A stretch of DNA of 64,000 nt from Ciborinia camelliae (taxonomy: Eukaryota; Ascomycota; Leotiomycetes; Helotiales; Sclerotiniaceae): NCBI GenBank assembly GCA_025890175.1, contig JANPYM010000005.1:903085-967084 (forward strand), in the 5' to 3' direction. The notes under the pieces are model-generated. The model was given only the letters and a program-made list of their open reading frames with translations, had not been told where the DNA came from and did not search any database. Positions within the stretch are counted from its first letter, which is position 1, and the number at the start of each line of letters is the position of its first letter. The position numbers and the translations under genes are program-made. This document shows, one piece after another, positions 48,086-58,353 of this stretch.

Positions 48086-49548
48086 ATGTCTACTAGCGTT
48101 CCAGAACAAATTGAGGGATTTACTATCTCTTCCACCAAGAATTGGAGTGATTTTTCAAAATCTAAGGCACGTTTATACTCCTACATATACGGGATTCCAA
48201 TAGTCCAGTCTGTCGTCCGATAATGAGGGATTTCTGATTCTTGGGCCCATATCCAACGTTCATTCTATCTCATGTACTGAATTTACTTGGAACGTTCAAT
48301 TCACTTGGGATAATTGACCCGCTTGGAACATTCAATTTATTTGAACCATTTTTTTTTTCAATTGGCACATTCAATTCAATTGGGACATTTGACCCATTTG
48401 GAAAATTGAATTTAGTTGGAACATTCAATTCAATTGATATCAATCCCTACCGTATTTCTTACTGACAAGAAAGAAAGTTCCCTGCTAAGACCTTCGAACC
48501 CCATGATGTCGATATCGTCAACGAATGCTGTGGTGTCTGCGGTTCCGATGTCCACACCATCACTGGCGGCTGGGGCGATTTAGCCAACACCCCTCTTTGC
48601 GTCGGCCACGAAATTGTCGGCAAGGTTCTCCGAGTCGGTTCCAAAGTAACACTAGTCAAGCCAGGTGATCGTGTCGGCGTTGGTGCACAAGTACAATCAT
48701 GTATGCAATGCCCACAATGCAAGAGCGATAACGAGAACTATTGTCCCAACATGGTGGATACATATATGGCACCTTATAAGGAGGATGAGGGCCACAGTGA
48801 TAAACCCATGAAGGACAGCAATGGAAACCAAATCTTCTCACAAGGAGGTTATTCCAGTCACTCGAGAGTTCATGAGCAATTCGTTTTTAAGGTTCCGGAT
48901 GGACTTGAATCTACTGATGCAGCACCAATGATGTGTGCTGGCCTCACCACATACTCGCCTCTTGTCCGTGCCGGCACTGGACCAGGCAAGAAAGTGGCAA
49001 TCCTTGGTATCGGGGGACTTGGTCACTTCGGTCTTCTCTGGGCCAAGGCTTTGGGAGCCGAAGTATGGGCTCTTTCGCACTCTCCAAACAAGAAGGAAAC
49101 AGCCATGAAATTAGGAGCTGATCATTTCGTTTCCACCCAAGACAAGGATTGGGCCAAGCCTCTCGCCTTTACCTTCAACTTTATCCTCAACTGCGCAGAC
49201 ATGACCCAAGAATTCGATCTCGGTGCTTACATGTCTACTCTCGCCGTCAATGGAGAATTCCACAACGTTGGTCTACCAGATAAACCACTCCCTCAATTAA
49301 TGGCCCAAGACTTCGTTAGCAACGGCTGTAAGATCGCTGCATCACACATTGGTTCCCGCAAGGAGGCCCAGGCTATGTTGCAACTGGCTGCTGATAAGAA
49401 GATCAAACCAATGATTGAGACCATTGATATTAGTGCAGAGGGATGCAAGAAGGCGGTTGAGAAAGTTAAGGTCAATGATGTAAGGTACCGGGTTACTTTG
49501 ACCGGCTTTGAGAAGGCTTTTGGTACCAAGGTTGATTATCAGAAGTAG
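48086..49548 (+). CDS. Zinc alcohol dehydrogenase, ADH6/cinnamyl-alcohol type, 383 aa
   Basis: Exon 1 (48086-48166) MSTSVPEQIEGFTISSTK and exon 2 (48478-49548). Joining AAG|GCACGT to GAAAG|TTC gives DFSKSK-FPAKTFEPHDVDI, which matches the family spacing exactly, so the 311-bp intron uses a GC donor. Catalytic zinc ligands are Cys48 (GVCGSD) and His71-Glu72 (VGHE). The structural zinc cysteines are 102, 105, 108 and 116 (CMQCPQCKSDNENYC). The nucleotide fold has GIGGLG at 204-209. The family reduces aliphatic and aromatic aldehydes with NADPH in the cytosol. The protein is about 20 residues longer than typical, with the extra residues after the structural zinc (KEDEGHSDKPMKDSNG). Exact substrate unknown. 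Confidence 0.92.
48285..48431 (+). repeat. 18-bp minisatellite inside the ADH intron, 8 units
   Basis: Units start at 48285, 48303, 48321, 48339 (21 bp), 48360, 48378, 48396 and 48414, of the form AxTTGGxACATTCAATTx. The frame is open through all units and would encode a hexad series [LIVF]G-T-F-[ND]-[SLP] (for example LGTFNS, IGTFNS, IGTFDP, VGTFNS). That frame closes with a TGA that is part of the CTGAC branch motif just before the acceptor. Confidence 0.85.
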
Positions 49549-50469
49549 AGGGGAGGTGACCTTTCAATTGTTGAAATTGCTTGTAACATTATAAATACAT
49601 AATAGACTGGTTAAAGAGGCTGAGTACGTAAGTAAAGATGAGAATAGAGATACGATTTAAATGTAATAGTTTTGACAAATCTTAATAGTTCCTTCATACG
49701 ACAAGACTAATATTATAGTATAGTTTTATTACTAGAAATAGATCAAGATCAAATAATTGATAGAATATTTACTTTTCTGTAGTTATATACCTACTCTTAT
49801 ATAAAAAACGGAAATGCGAAGTAATTAAAAGTAAACAGACTACTTCAAATGGTTATCCACAATGATTCTACTACAAACCGTTTCTGAATCCCCAGTGCTA
49901 TTCTGATCTACCTGAGTAACCATTCCTTTGCAACCGTCTGCAACCTTTCAATTCTTTGATTTTTCTTTCCTTCTGATCTACTAGATGTTACTTCGAAAAG
50001 TATTGAAGTCATTGATATTGATAATCATTTAATATTCATATTCTGTTTCTAAAACCATATGTAATCAAATGTAACAAGAAATTATATCGAATTATGAATC
50101 GAAATCCTTTTATTTATCTGTTAAGCTATGCTTAAGAGAGGAATCATATAGAAAGTCGCGCGTTAGGCGCCGGTCGGTAACGCCATTTTTGTCACACCAA
50201 AGTGATACCAGCGAGCTTTTCTTTTGGAATCATACCTATCTACCTAGCTACTTATATCAGGCTTTTAGCCCTTCCCCATGTCTCCTTACATATATCATAA
50301 ATATATACAAGAGGTCTTCTTTGCCTTATCCCTCTTTCCTTCTTGGTGATTTACAATTCTTGAACACCATCTAATTCTCCCTGCTCAATCATACTACTAG
50401 TACCTACTTCACAATTCATAAACTCATCTACCCGTCAATCATACTCGTCAAGCTTGCTATCTCGACAAT
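49549..50469. other. Intergenic, AT-rich
   Basis: No gene seen. The last 250 bp are CT-rich leader DNA for the CCCH gene. Confidence 0.65.
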
Positions 50470-51326
50470 ATGGACAAAAACAAGTCCATTCCTATCCATC
50501 ATCACCAGATCCCCTGTTATCAATACACCCACTCGGGTACTTGTCAATATGGATCACAATGTGCATTCTCTCATGTCAAACGTGTTGAAAATCAAACTCC
50601 CAAGGTATGTTGCAATTGTCTTGACTTGGATATCTTGTATTACTCCATTTTAAATGATTTTTTACTGAGGTTATGGGGTATGTCAGCCTGCCAAACCGCT
50701 AGAGCCTGCTAAACCCTCCAAACCTGCCAAACGATCAAAGCCTGGCAAACCCCCAAAGCCTCGCAAAGTACAGCTACAGCATACTGGCAACATCGATCAC
50801 TTCTTCGCTAGGTATCCAGACTTTGTCTATGATCCATCAGCTCCAATATGGATGGAATTCTATCGTTTGTGTGATCACTTCAATTGGGATCATGACGAAG
50901 ATGATATGCAAGAGGCAAAGGAAGAGGCAAAGGAAGAGGCAAAGGAAGAGTTCAAGACAGCGATGGTGCAAGATTTTAATTTCATCTACGGTACCGATGA
51001 AAAAGATCTTGGCGTGTGGCAAAACCTATGTCACGTCTTGAATATTGAACCTATCCCCAAGGATCTCAAGGAATGTCGCAATGTGAGTACTCGCATCAAC
51101 AATCCACCCCCCAAGAACAGCTGAAATTGACAAGAAGTAGCGAGTTCGCCAGACACACGTGAATCTTGTGGATCTCGTGGAATCCCCGCGAACAGGAAAC
51201 CCGGCGGAAATCTTCCCCAATCTCAAGGATCTACGGGAATATACAATCCAGAATGGGAAGTTCTTTCCTAAGCATCATGCGTATGCTGGTGGTTTGTTGA
51301 AATTCTTGCTTCGGGAAATTTTCTAA
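50470..51326 (+). CDS. CCCH zinc-finger protein, 238 aa
   Basis: Three phase-0 exons: 50470-50604, 50687-51082, 51141-51326. A single canonical C-x8-C-x5-C-x3-H finger lies at residues 16-35 (CYQYTHSGTCQYGSQCAFSH). A Lys/Pro repeat follows (PAKPLEPAKPSKPAKRSKPG), then a region with FFARYPDFVYDPSAPIWMEF, a triple EAKEE repeat, and a C-terminal part (RVRQTHVNLVDLVESP, IQNGKFFPKHHAYAGGLLKF). The C-terminal block resembles a group of small fungal CCCH proteins that keep a GKFFP..AGGLLKFLLR ending. CCCH fingers usually bind RNA, so a role in mRNA handling is likely; the target is unknown. The start is the first ATG, close to the finger. Confidence 0.82.
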
Positions 51327-53116
51327 GTGGCTTTGCTCTACCTAGGTATCATCTCTTATCGGCCTCCTGTGCCTGTCGGTTTTCTTCCTGTAGGGTTCAC
51401 TCACTACTTATGTAGCACAGTATCCATTTTGGGCTAGTCACGACTATTAGGTTACCATCAACCCCGCATTTGTGACTTTTGAATGTAACAAATACCAAAG
51501 AGTGACAGCTTTGCTATGTATACATTCCATATAATTAATCATTCAATCTAACTGCTTTTCTATACGTTAAGTTGCTAGTCTACCTTTGTCCTTGAGAGGA
51601 ACTCTCTTGGTTTCTTGCTTAGCTTTCAGTCGGGTAATTAAATCTAATGCTTCATTTTCCAATCCCTTCATTAGATATCAAACGGCAAAACAAATGTATA
51701 TACAATACATTACAACAAAAAAGGATATAGAAACATTCTATCTATACAATCCATATAAAGCTTAAGACAAAAGAAAATCATCTCCTCCTATCCCTATACT
51801 TGGCAAGGGGATGTGACGGTTTGGCTCCGAGCCAATCACTACCACACTATGTCACGCATGCAGCCACCAAAAGAAGCAACCATGCCCGGCATACATATCC
51901 ACAATCTGTTTATACAGGCGATCAGGTCATACCTATAGTAGTTAACTTTACTTTCTGAAAATATTCAAAAGAAAGCCAAATTTTCATTTCTCAGTGTTCA
52001 AGACCCTGCTCAAAAATTTCTTGTCTCATTCGTTTTGGAAATTATACGGCAGTGAAAGTTGTATATTCTTTTATGCTAATTACTTACTTGTTTACTAGTG
52101 TCATGCAATTATGTGGCCCCAAGCCAGAGGGTTTAAAAGCTTCTGTGTACTTGTAGATGGCTACTTGCATGATATTTCCCTTTTTGAGCTCGGTAGCCGG
52201 AGGCGATAAATCATATGATTGATGCAGGTACCCAGCTCTTTGATAAGGCGATTATAGTAAAGCCGGCGATTGATTCTTTTATATCTTCTTTATATTCTTT
52301 GGTTACAGTAAAGGTAGTATAGGATATTGCAGGCGAGTAATAGTATATACTATTATATATGATTAAATAAGACACACTTGCATTTAGAAAGGCCAAACAG
52401 AGGTAAGTGATGGGAATGACATACAGACGCCGATTTGGGAGTTTCTAAAGGCCCCTAAATTTACTCTAGCTATAAATATGCTATTCGTCTATTCAAGATG
52501 AATTAAGAACTCGACCGGCTCTTGAGCAAAATCACTGCAAGAAGTCACAGCCCAATCATACCCAGGTACATTCTTCTGCAGGAGCGCAATGTAAGGGGTT
52601 TTCATGCTCACGGAATTGAGGGTAAGATGTGAGTGAAGATGAATAAGTAAGATTAGACGAGATTGAAAGTCAATGAGCTTAGAGGGCTATTGATATACTT
52701 CTTTGCAGATATTCAGCAGAAGCAATAAGGTTAAGATTAGATGGATAAGCTGATGAATGTAAGATTGAATTACTCCGAATGGAAATGGGGAGGGTTTATG
52801 TACGGTACGAAGAGTTCTGTTGAAGTCATAGTCCGACTTATACCCCAGACTTCCAAACTATCATTTAATCATCCTGGGATAGCAATGATGGAAACTATTG
52901 AGAGTATTAAATGAATCATTGAGTTCCAGCCAAGTTGATCAGATGGGAAAGATAACTGACTGTCTTCGACTAAAACCATTAATCTGCAAAAGCTCTTGAA
53001 GCGAGCCTGAAAAGAATCTAGCACAACACAAACAGCACATAAATGAACGAGAAACAGGTCTATCATATCAACTCGAACTGCTATTTCATCATCTAGAAAG
53101 ATTCTATAGTACAATT
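51327..53116. other. Intergenic
   Basis: No supportable gene. AT-rich, with a gradient of TATATA/TACTATT runs near 52320-52360. Confidence 0.6.
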
Positions 53117-54268
53117 TTAGGGCACAATAACAAGTTTGAAGCGGCTCTTCCCTGCGCGTCGGGGGAACTTCCCTGAATGAAATTTCCCATCACCTTTAGT
53201 ATTGAGCTTAACGCCCGAAGAAAATCCCGACTCCGTATCAACTTGAGCTTGCGGAGTCCACTCAAAATCCATCTCCTGATCCTGAGGAGTGAACTCAAAA
53301 TCCATTCCATCCGGAAAAACTTCCACACTAGGTGTAGACATGATCTTCCGAAAGGAGCCTCCTGTATTCATTCCCTTCAGAAAACCCTCCATATTGGATG
53401 CAGACATGATATCCCAAAAGAAGCCTCCTATATGCATTCTCATTCTCCCTAGACTGAGAACACTTCTCACAAGACAGATTTTGCCGATAAAATGAGCACA
53501 AATGGTCAGGTCCTCCCTCAGGCTTTTCGCGCGTAAGAAGATACCATCGTAAATACACTTCACACTAGTATTCCTCCCAGCCCACAACCAATATCGATAT
53601 TTTTGAATCCTGGACAACATTGAATAAATACCCATCCAGATCCGCTTCAAAAGTTCCTCCAAAGCGATTATAGCGCGGTTCGCAAGGGAAACATAGTCGC
53701 AGGCTTCAGAATTTGCGCTGGGTTTGGGCTTGGGGATAGACCCGAGGGCGAAAGTCTCATATTGAGATTTTCCACCATGCACGCCTGGTTTTGGGTTCCC
53801 AAGAGACTCACAAAAGGCGTCAAGAAGGTCGTCGTAATCGTCAATGAATGGAACACCGGAGACTAGGGCGTAGTATGTCATCCAGAATCTATGCTCATGA
53901 TTGATTGTATCACCGGCGTCGAGTTGTGATCTATTGTAGAGGGAAATGCTTTCAAGGCTCCTGGCGGCTGCTAGGGCTTTGTCTTGGACTACCTTGTCGG
54001 TTTTGATGGGTTTCCATTTCCTTTGTGGGTTGTTGAATTGAATTTGGTCGGCGGAGACTCCGAAGCAATTTTCAAAGGCCTCAACCTCGCTGAAGAATGT
54101 TTCTAGTTTGTCTGTCAAGCAAAGGACGGGTTGGAGATAGTAGGTACTTGTCGCGCCGCCATCGGGTATGGCTTCCGCTATTCTGTGCATTTCGAGCAAT
54201 TTGGGCTTGGGTCTGAGGCGTCTGTATATCCGAGAACGTTTGGGTTCGGACAATAGCTTATCGAGCAT
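53117..54268 (-). CDS. Protein of unknown function with internal repeats, 383 aa
   Basis: Single exon. The ATG at 54268 (MLDKLLSEPKRSRIYRRL) is preferred; an ATG at 54433 would add 55 residues of weak composition. The N-terminal 260 residues look globular (LTDKLETFFSEVEAFENCFG, HRFWMTYYALVSGVPFIDDY, ANRAIIALEELLKRIWMGIY). The C-terminus carries two tandem repeats. One is of 22 residues (GGFFWDIMSASNMEGFLKGM against GGSFRKIMSTPSVEVFPDGM, from a 66-bp DNA repeat). The other is of 11 residues (DFEFTPQDQEM / DFEWTPQAQVD). It ends basic. No domain recognised. It lies 198 bp downstream of the F-box gene on the same strand. Confidence 0.65.
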   Translation of the reverse strand: MLDKLLSEPKRSRIYRRLRPKPKLLEMHRIAEAIPDGGATSTYYLQPVLCLTDKLETFFSEVEAFENCFGVSADQIQFNNPQRKWKPIKTDKVVQDKALAAARSLESISLYNRSQLDAGDTINHEHRFWMTYYALVSGVPFIDDYDDLLDAFCESLGNPKPGVHGGKSQYETFALGSIPKPKPSANSEACDYVSLANRAIIALEELLKRIWMGIYSMLSRIQKYRYWLWAGRNTSVKCIYDGIFLRAKSLREDLTICAHFIGKICLVRSVLSLGRMRMHIGGFFWDIMSASNMEGFLKGMNTGGSFRKIMSTPSVEVFPDGMDFEFTPQDQEMDFEWTPQAQVDTESGFSSGVKLNTKGDGKFHSGKFPRRAGKSRFKLVIVP

Positions 54269-54466
54269 TTTAAAATGTTGAAATAAGATTCCTGAGCAGT
54301 AGGCATTTGAGAATTTGTGTAGATTTGGTTGTTTGACTGAGACTTGAAACGTTATCAAGGCTCCTAGTGATGCGATTTTTATCGATGACTGACAGCATAT
54401 AGTCATCATCGGCGGATCGGTGCATATTTTCATGCACCAACCGATGAACAGTCATGAAGTTGAAAA

Positions 54467-55310
54467 TCATTGCCCTAGTTTAAATAAATCATACTCCTCT
54501 CTGCCTTTACTGACCCAGTTATCTTCTAAACTGGCCTGAGACCCCCGATGAGGACAAGTTATATGCCAGTGCAGTATCATCTTTGGAATCATTGGTTCAC
54601 TGTATCCTACCTCAGGATTTCGATACTCTTTCTCGTCCTCAGGGCCACTCATTTGTAACCAGTTTTTTCGTCGCAAGCACCATTCTTGAGCGATGTCCCA
54701 AACCATCCCCATTCTAAGGCCATCCGGACAGGGAAGAGTGACCTTCTCTTGTGAAAGCCCACCTCGATCATGCTTAAACCTGACTATAGCAAATTGGTAG
54801 CAAGGTGGTTGGAAAACGAGCATATTGCGCCAGCTTGCATCGGCTCTCTTCTAAAACATGGGGTCAGTAAGTTGCTGGCTATGGTACCCTGAACTAATGA
54901 ATGATTGGGTTGGGATTGATAGAGAATGATCTTGGTGCAGCACAAAAACTAGAGCGAAGACCCTTTGAATTGTAAATACTTACGAATGCCTCGAGATTTC
55001 GCTTCCAAGTTAAAGAATCAAATGCCCTCGAGTCGAGTACACGACGTTTCGATAGAACACTGAAGTCGAAAAATATACCGAAGTGTTTTTCTAAAAGACT
55101 TGACCATGTCGAGGGCCCATTATGTGTCGCAGATCGAAACCATAAAGCTCTTTCCAGTTCTGGTGAAGTGAGGGCTATCGCCCAAGTTTTGCAAACGAGT
55201 GGTACTGTAACTAATAGGCAAGACTGCGGAAGATGAGATAAGATATCATGGAGAAGCTCAGGAATTGAGAATACTCGTGATGCTGCAGATGCACCAGAGG
55301 TTTCGGCCAT
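54467..55310 (-). CDS. F-box protein, 236 aa
   Basis: Exons 54984-55310 and 54467-54850, joined by a 133-bp phase-0 intron. An N-terminal F-box is at about residues 14-60 (FSIPELLHDILSHLPQSCLL, VCKTWAIALTSPELERALWF). After it comes KRADASWRNMLVFQPPCYQF and a C-terminal domain with GLRMGMVWDIAQEW. The W-R-x-M-L-V-x-Q-P-P motif after the F-box is typical of a large fungal F-box group. It would act as a substrate adaptor of an SCF ubiquitin ligase; target unknown. The ATG at 55310 begins MAETSGASAASRVFSIP. Confidence 0.85.
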
Positions 55311-55836
55311 GATGATCAGATTTGATTTGAGATATATTTCTTACGTGTATGAAGATGCAGATGCGAACTTTGAGGAAGATAGAAAACCCCAAGATATGGG
55401 AGTGGAAGAGTGTCAGCATCTCATTTGTTCGTCCTTGCGGTGGTAAGATCAAACCATATTAATAATAATAACATTGGGCGGCGCAGTTGTATTCATCCAT
55501 TTTATGCGGAGTGTGCGGGGAACCTTGACACCTTGATGGCCAGATTTACCCAGCACCGTACCTGGATAGTTACGTATACGAGAGTAACATGCGGTTCGAC
55601 CGTTCGAGTATATGGAAAGATTCGTTCTTGACAGTAATATCTGACCTGATACCATGTAGTAATATCAAAATATAAATTGTGCGCCTCAATTATCCTGTGA
55701 GTCTGTGACATGACATGATATGATGTGGTATGGTATGATATTCCTAACTCCTAACGCCTGGGTATCTGGTAGCTTATTCGTAGCTTAAAAGGGTTGAAAA
55801 GGTACTGAACTGTAGGAACGGCGAGACAGCGAGTCT
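55311..55836. other. Intergenic
   Basis: No gene seen; holds the F-box promoter and the 3' side of the CENP-S gene. A TATGRTATG-type repeat lies near 55712-55741. Confidence 0.6.
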
Positions 55837-56331
55837 TTATTTCTTCGTGCGACCTTTCCCCTTTTCATTCATAGATTTCGCTTTCTCCTTATCGATGAAA
55901 TCTTTGATGATATCGTGTAATGCATCATTCCTTCTTGTAACGAGTAAGACATCATCGGTCGTAATGGTCGATCGTCCAGCATGTCGTGAGAAACTCTCGA
56001 GGTCCATCGTTACGTTCTCTATGATAAAACTCGTCAGACACCTGGATATCTACCTAGTAGTTCGTCAATTGACAGATATAGTCATGTAAAACATACCTAT
56101 CTGATGCCATACCATCTCAGTCAAGGCCCCTATGAATTGGTTCGTAGCATTGGAATTGAGCCTAATCGCCTCCTCTTCTACAATCTTTCCAATTGAAAAC
56201 CAAAGAGCTGCTTTGAGCCGCTGAAATTTTGAATGTTAGTTAGTAACAGATAACTGAGACCCATATCCAGATAATATAATATAATATAACTTCCAACTCA
56301 CTTCGTGGAGATCGTCATCCATCTGGGGCAT
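55837..56331 (-). CDS. MHF1: CENP-S / MHF1 histone-fold protein, 111 aa
   Basis: Three exons: 56302-56331, 56097-56220, 55837-56018, with introns of 81 and 78 bp. The product MPQMDDDLHERLKAALWFSI matches the CENP-S (MHF1) histone fold. Helix 1 is LKAALWFSIGKIVEEEAI, followed by SNATNQFIGALTEMVWHQI, FSRHAGRSTITTDDVLLVTR and a basic tail ending GKGRTKK. CENP-S pairs with CENP-X (MHF2) in the CENP-T-W-S-X kinetochore complex and also binds FANCM/Fml1-type helicases at stalled forks. It is nuclear. Length fits the family. Too small and too intron-split to appear as one ORF. Confidence 0.95.
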
Positions 56332-56818
56332 TTTGAAAATGGGGATGGAGATTGTATCGTATCGTATCGCAATCGTAATAGTAATGAAGAAATGCAGTAC
56401 AAGTATAAAAATATGGCCTGGCCTTTTAAATTGAAAATCAAAGTCGCGTTAACATAGGGTGAACGTGTTTACCGAAGTCAAGCCGAAGCACCGACACACA
56501 CCGCCTCGGCAAATCCCAGGCCACATTTATTCTATTTCTCAATTCACTCCGCTGGCCATAACTTATAATTTCTTCAAGAAGACACGACACCTTTTCTATT
56601 CTATTTTCTTCTCTTCACGTCAGACACGCCCAAAGACCTCACAAGCCCACCGCATAGTTATTCTGTGTCGCAATTTTTATATCATTCTAATAGATTCTTC
56701 ATTGCTTGACGCAATCAATCTCATAGACATACCTATCTAAGAATATCATCTACCACACGATTCATCTCTCCAAACCGAATCCTCATTAAAATTCAGGTCG
56801 AAAGCAAACTTCAAAAGC
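56332..56818. promoter_or_regulatory. Bidirectional promoter between MHF1 and PGA2
   Basis: 487 bp separate the divergent ATGs. It contains CT-rich leader DNA on the PGA2 side (56600-56780) and a GATTGTATCGTATCG-type repeat on the MHF1 side (56350-56375). No TATA box is obvious. Confidence 0.5.
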
Positions 56819-57274
56819 ATGGCGGATTTCATCACCAACCTCCTGGAGACGGGAGCTACCAATTTCTATCGAAATGCGACTGGAATGTTCCAAGAGTTGA
56901 AGACATTGGAGCTTCAGAAGTGGATTCGAATTGTCGCAATAGTTGGTGCATACCTTCTCGTTAGGCCATATTTCATCAATCTTGGCGCGAAGAAGCAGGA
57001 GCAAGAATATACTAAAGCAAGGGCTGAACATGCGGAGAAGAAGGAGAAGGAAAAGCATGTCGGCGCAAACTCTTTCAGAGATTCGGTCAAGATCCCGGAG
57101 GATACAGACAGCGGGGAGGATGCGAAAGCCAGTTCGAATGACGTAAAATGGGGTGGCAAGGCACGAAAGAAGCAAAGGCAGACAATCAGGAAGATTTTGG
57201 ATCAGGAGGAGAAATTGAGAAGAGAACAACAAGAGGATGATGACGATGAGGATATTCAAGATCTCTTGCAGTAG
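56819..57274 (+). CDS. PGA2: PGA2-family ER trafficking protein, 151 aa
   Basis: Single exon starting MADFITNLLETGATNFYRNA. One membrane segment (about residues 37-55, IRIVAIVGAYLLVRPYFIN) is followed by a coiled, Lys/Glu-rich cytosolic part, the conserved VKWGGKARKKQRQ motif and an acidic end (EDDDDEDIQDLLQ). This is the PGA2 (PF07543) layout: an essential ER protein in yeast needed for maturation of secretory cargo such as Gas1 and alkaline phosphatase. Length is normal. Divergent from MHF1. Confidence 0.93.
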   Translation: MADFITNLLETGATNFYRNATGMFQELKTLELQKWIRIVAIVGAYLLVRPYFINLGAKKQEQEYTKARAEHAEKKEKEKHVGANSFRDSVKIPEDTDSGEDAKASSNDVKWGGKARKKQRQTIRKILDQEEKLRREQQEDDDDEDIQDLLQ

Positions 57275-58353
57275 GGGTGGAGGTACAATTAATTTCTCGG
57301 GCAATCTAGATGTGATACTGGGAGATTATACATCGTCAATCTTAATACCGATTGTGAACATACTCCACCGTCTCTCCGCGGAAATTCCGCTTTATTTTAA
57401 TATTGAGAGAATGATGTACTCGTGCTACTATGGAATCGTTGTGATCACATATGATAGTCAACCAGTAATACAGTAGGGGAACTAGGAAGGCGAAACAAGA
57501 GGGGATCGAGGTGGCCAAATGGAAAATTTCCAGGGACCTGCAGTAACCAGTTTGTCAAACCTGAGGGGCAAACTTGGGATGTCTACTGGACAGATATTCC
57601 AAATGGAGGAGGGAGGAGGGGGGCTGATCAGGCTGTTCTATGGTACCGATTATCGAGGCAAATATGCAGAGTAATTTTCAATCTACGCCCTGTATGTTGG
57701 CCCTTCCAGTCTCGATGCCTTTTACCATCCCTACTTTGACCAACTGCTCTTTATTATTAGTACGACATCACTACTCCGTACTTGGTAGAAATCTCCTCAC
57801 TCTCTACCTTAATGTTCACTCTACCATACAAGTTTCCAGCTCCTTATTTTATGTAGTATGATGGGTCATTGTGCAGTGAAAATCATACGAGTGATCAAAT
57901 CAAATGAGGGGCAAGGGGTGAGTAGTGAGGGGTTATGAAGAAAAAGAAATTTTAGCCGCGTGTCTCAGAGAACCAGAACCAGCTTCAAGGAATCCTGTCA
58001 ACTCTTGTAATTCGTTCCGTCATAATAGTATCTTGTCTCAAACTCTCACTCACTCTCATTATTCATCCGAAAATAAAATACCGTACCAATACCATTGATA
58101 CTAATAGGTACGAGTATTGATAAATATAAAAATTGAACTGATAGTGGATAGCTATTACGAGAAGAGACAATAATAATGATTTGAATATCCAGAACCTTCT
58201 CAAACCTCGGAAGTTAGGTTTGCTATATCATCTTTCACTTCTTGTTACAATTGATACTTGACCCAAATCGCATGGAAACAAGCTTCACTGAGCAAAAGTT
58301 CTTCGTCTTGATTCCAAAAATACCCACGACTTTTCATCTGTACAGATTCCGGG
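57275..58353. other. Intergenic
   Basis: No gene seen. Contains GGAGGGAGGAGGGGGG near 57606-57622 and AT-rich leader DNA before 58354. Confidence 0.6.
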
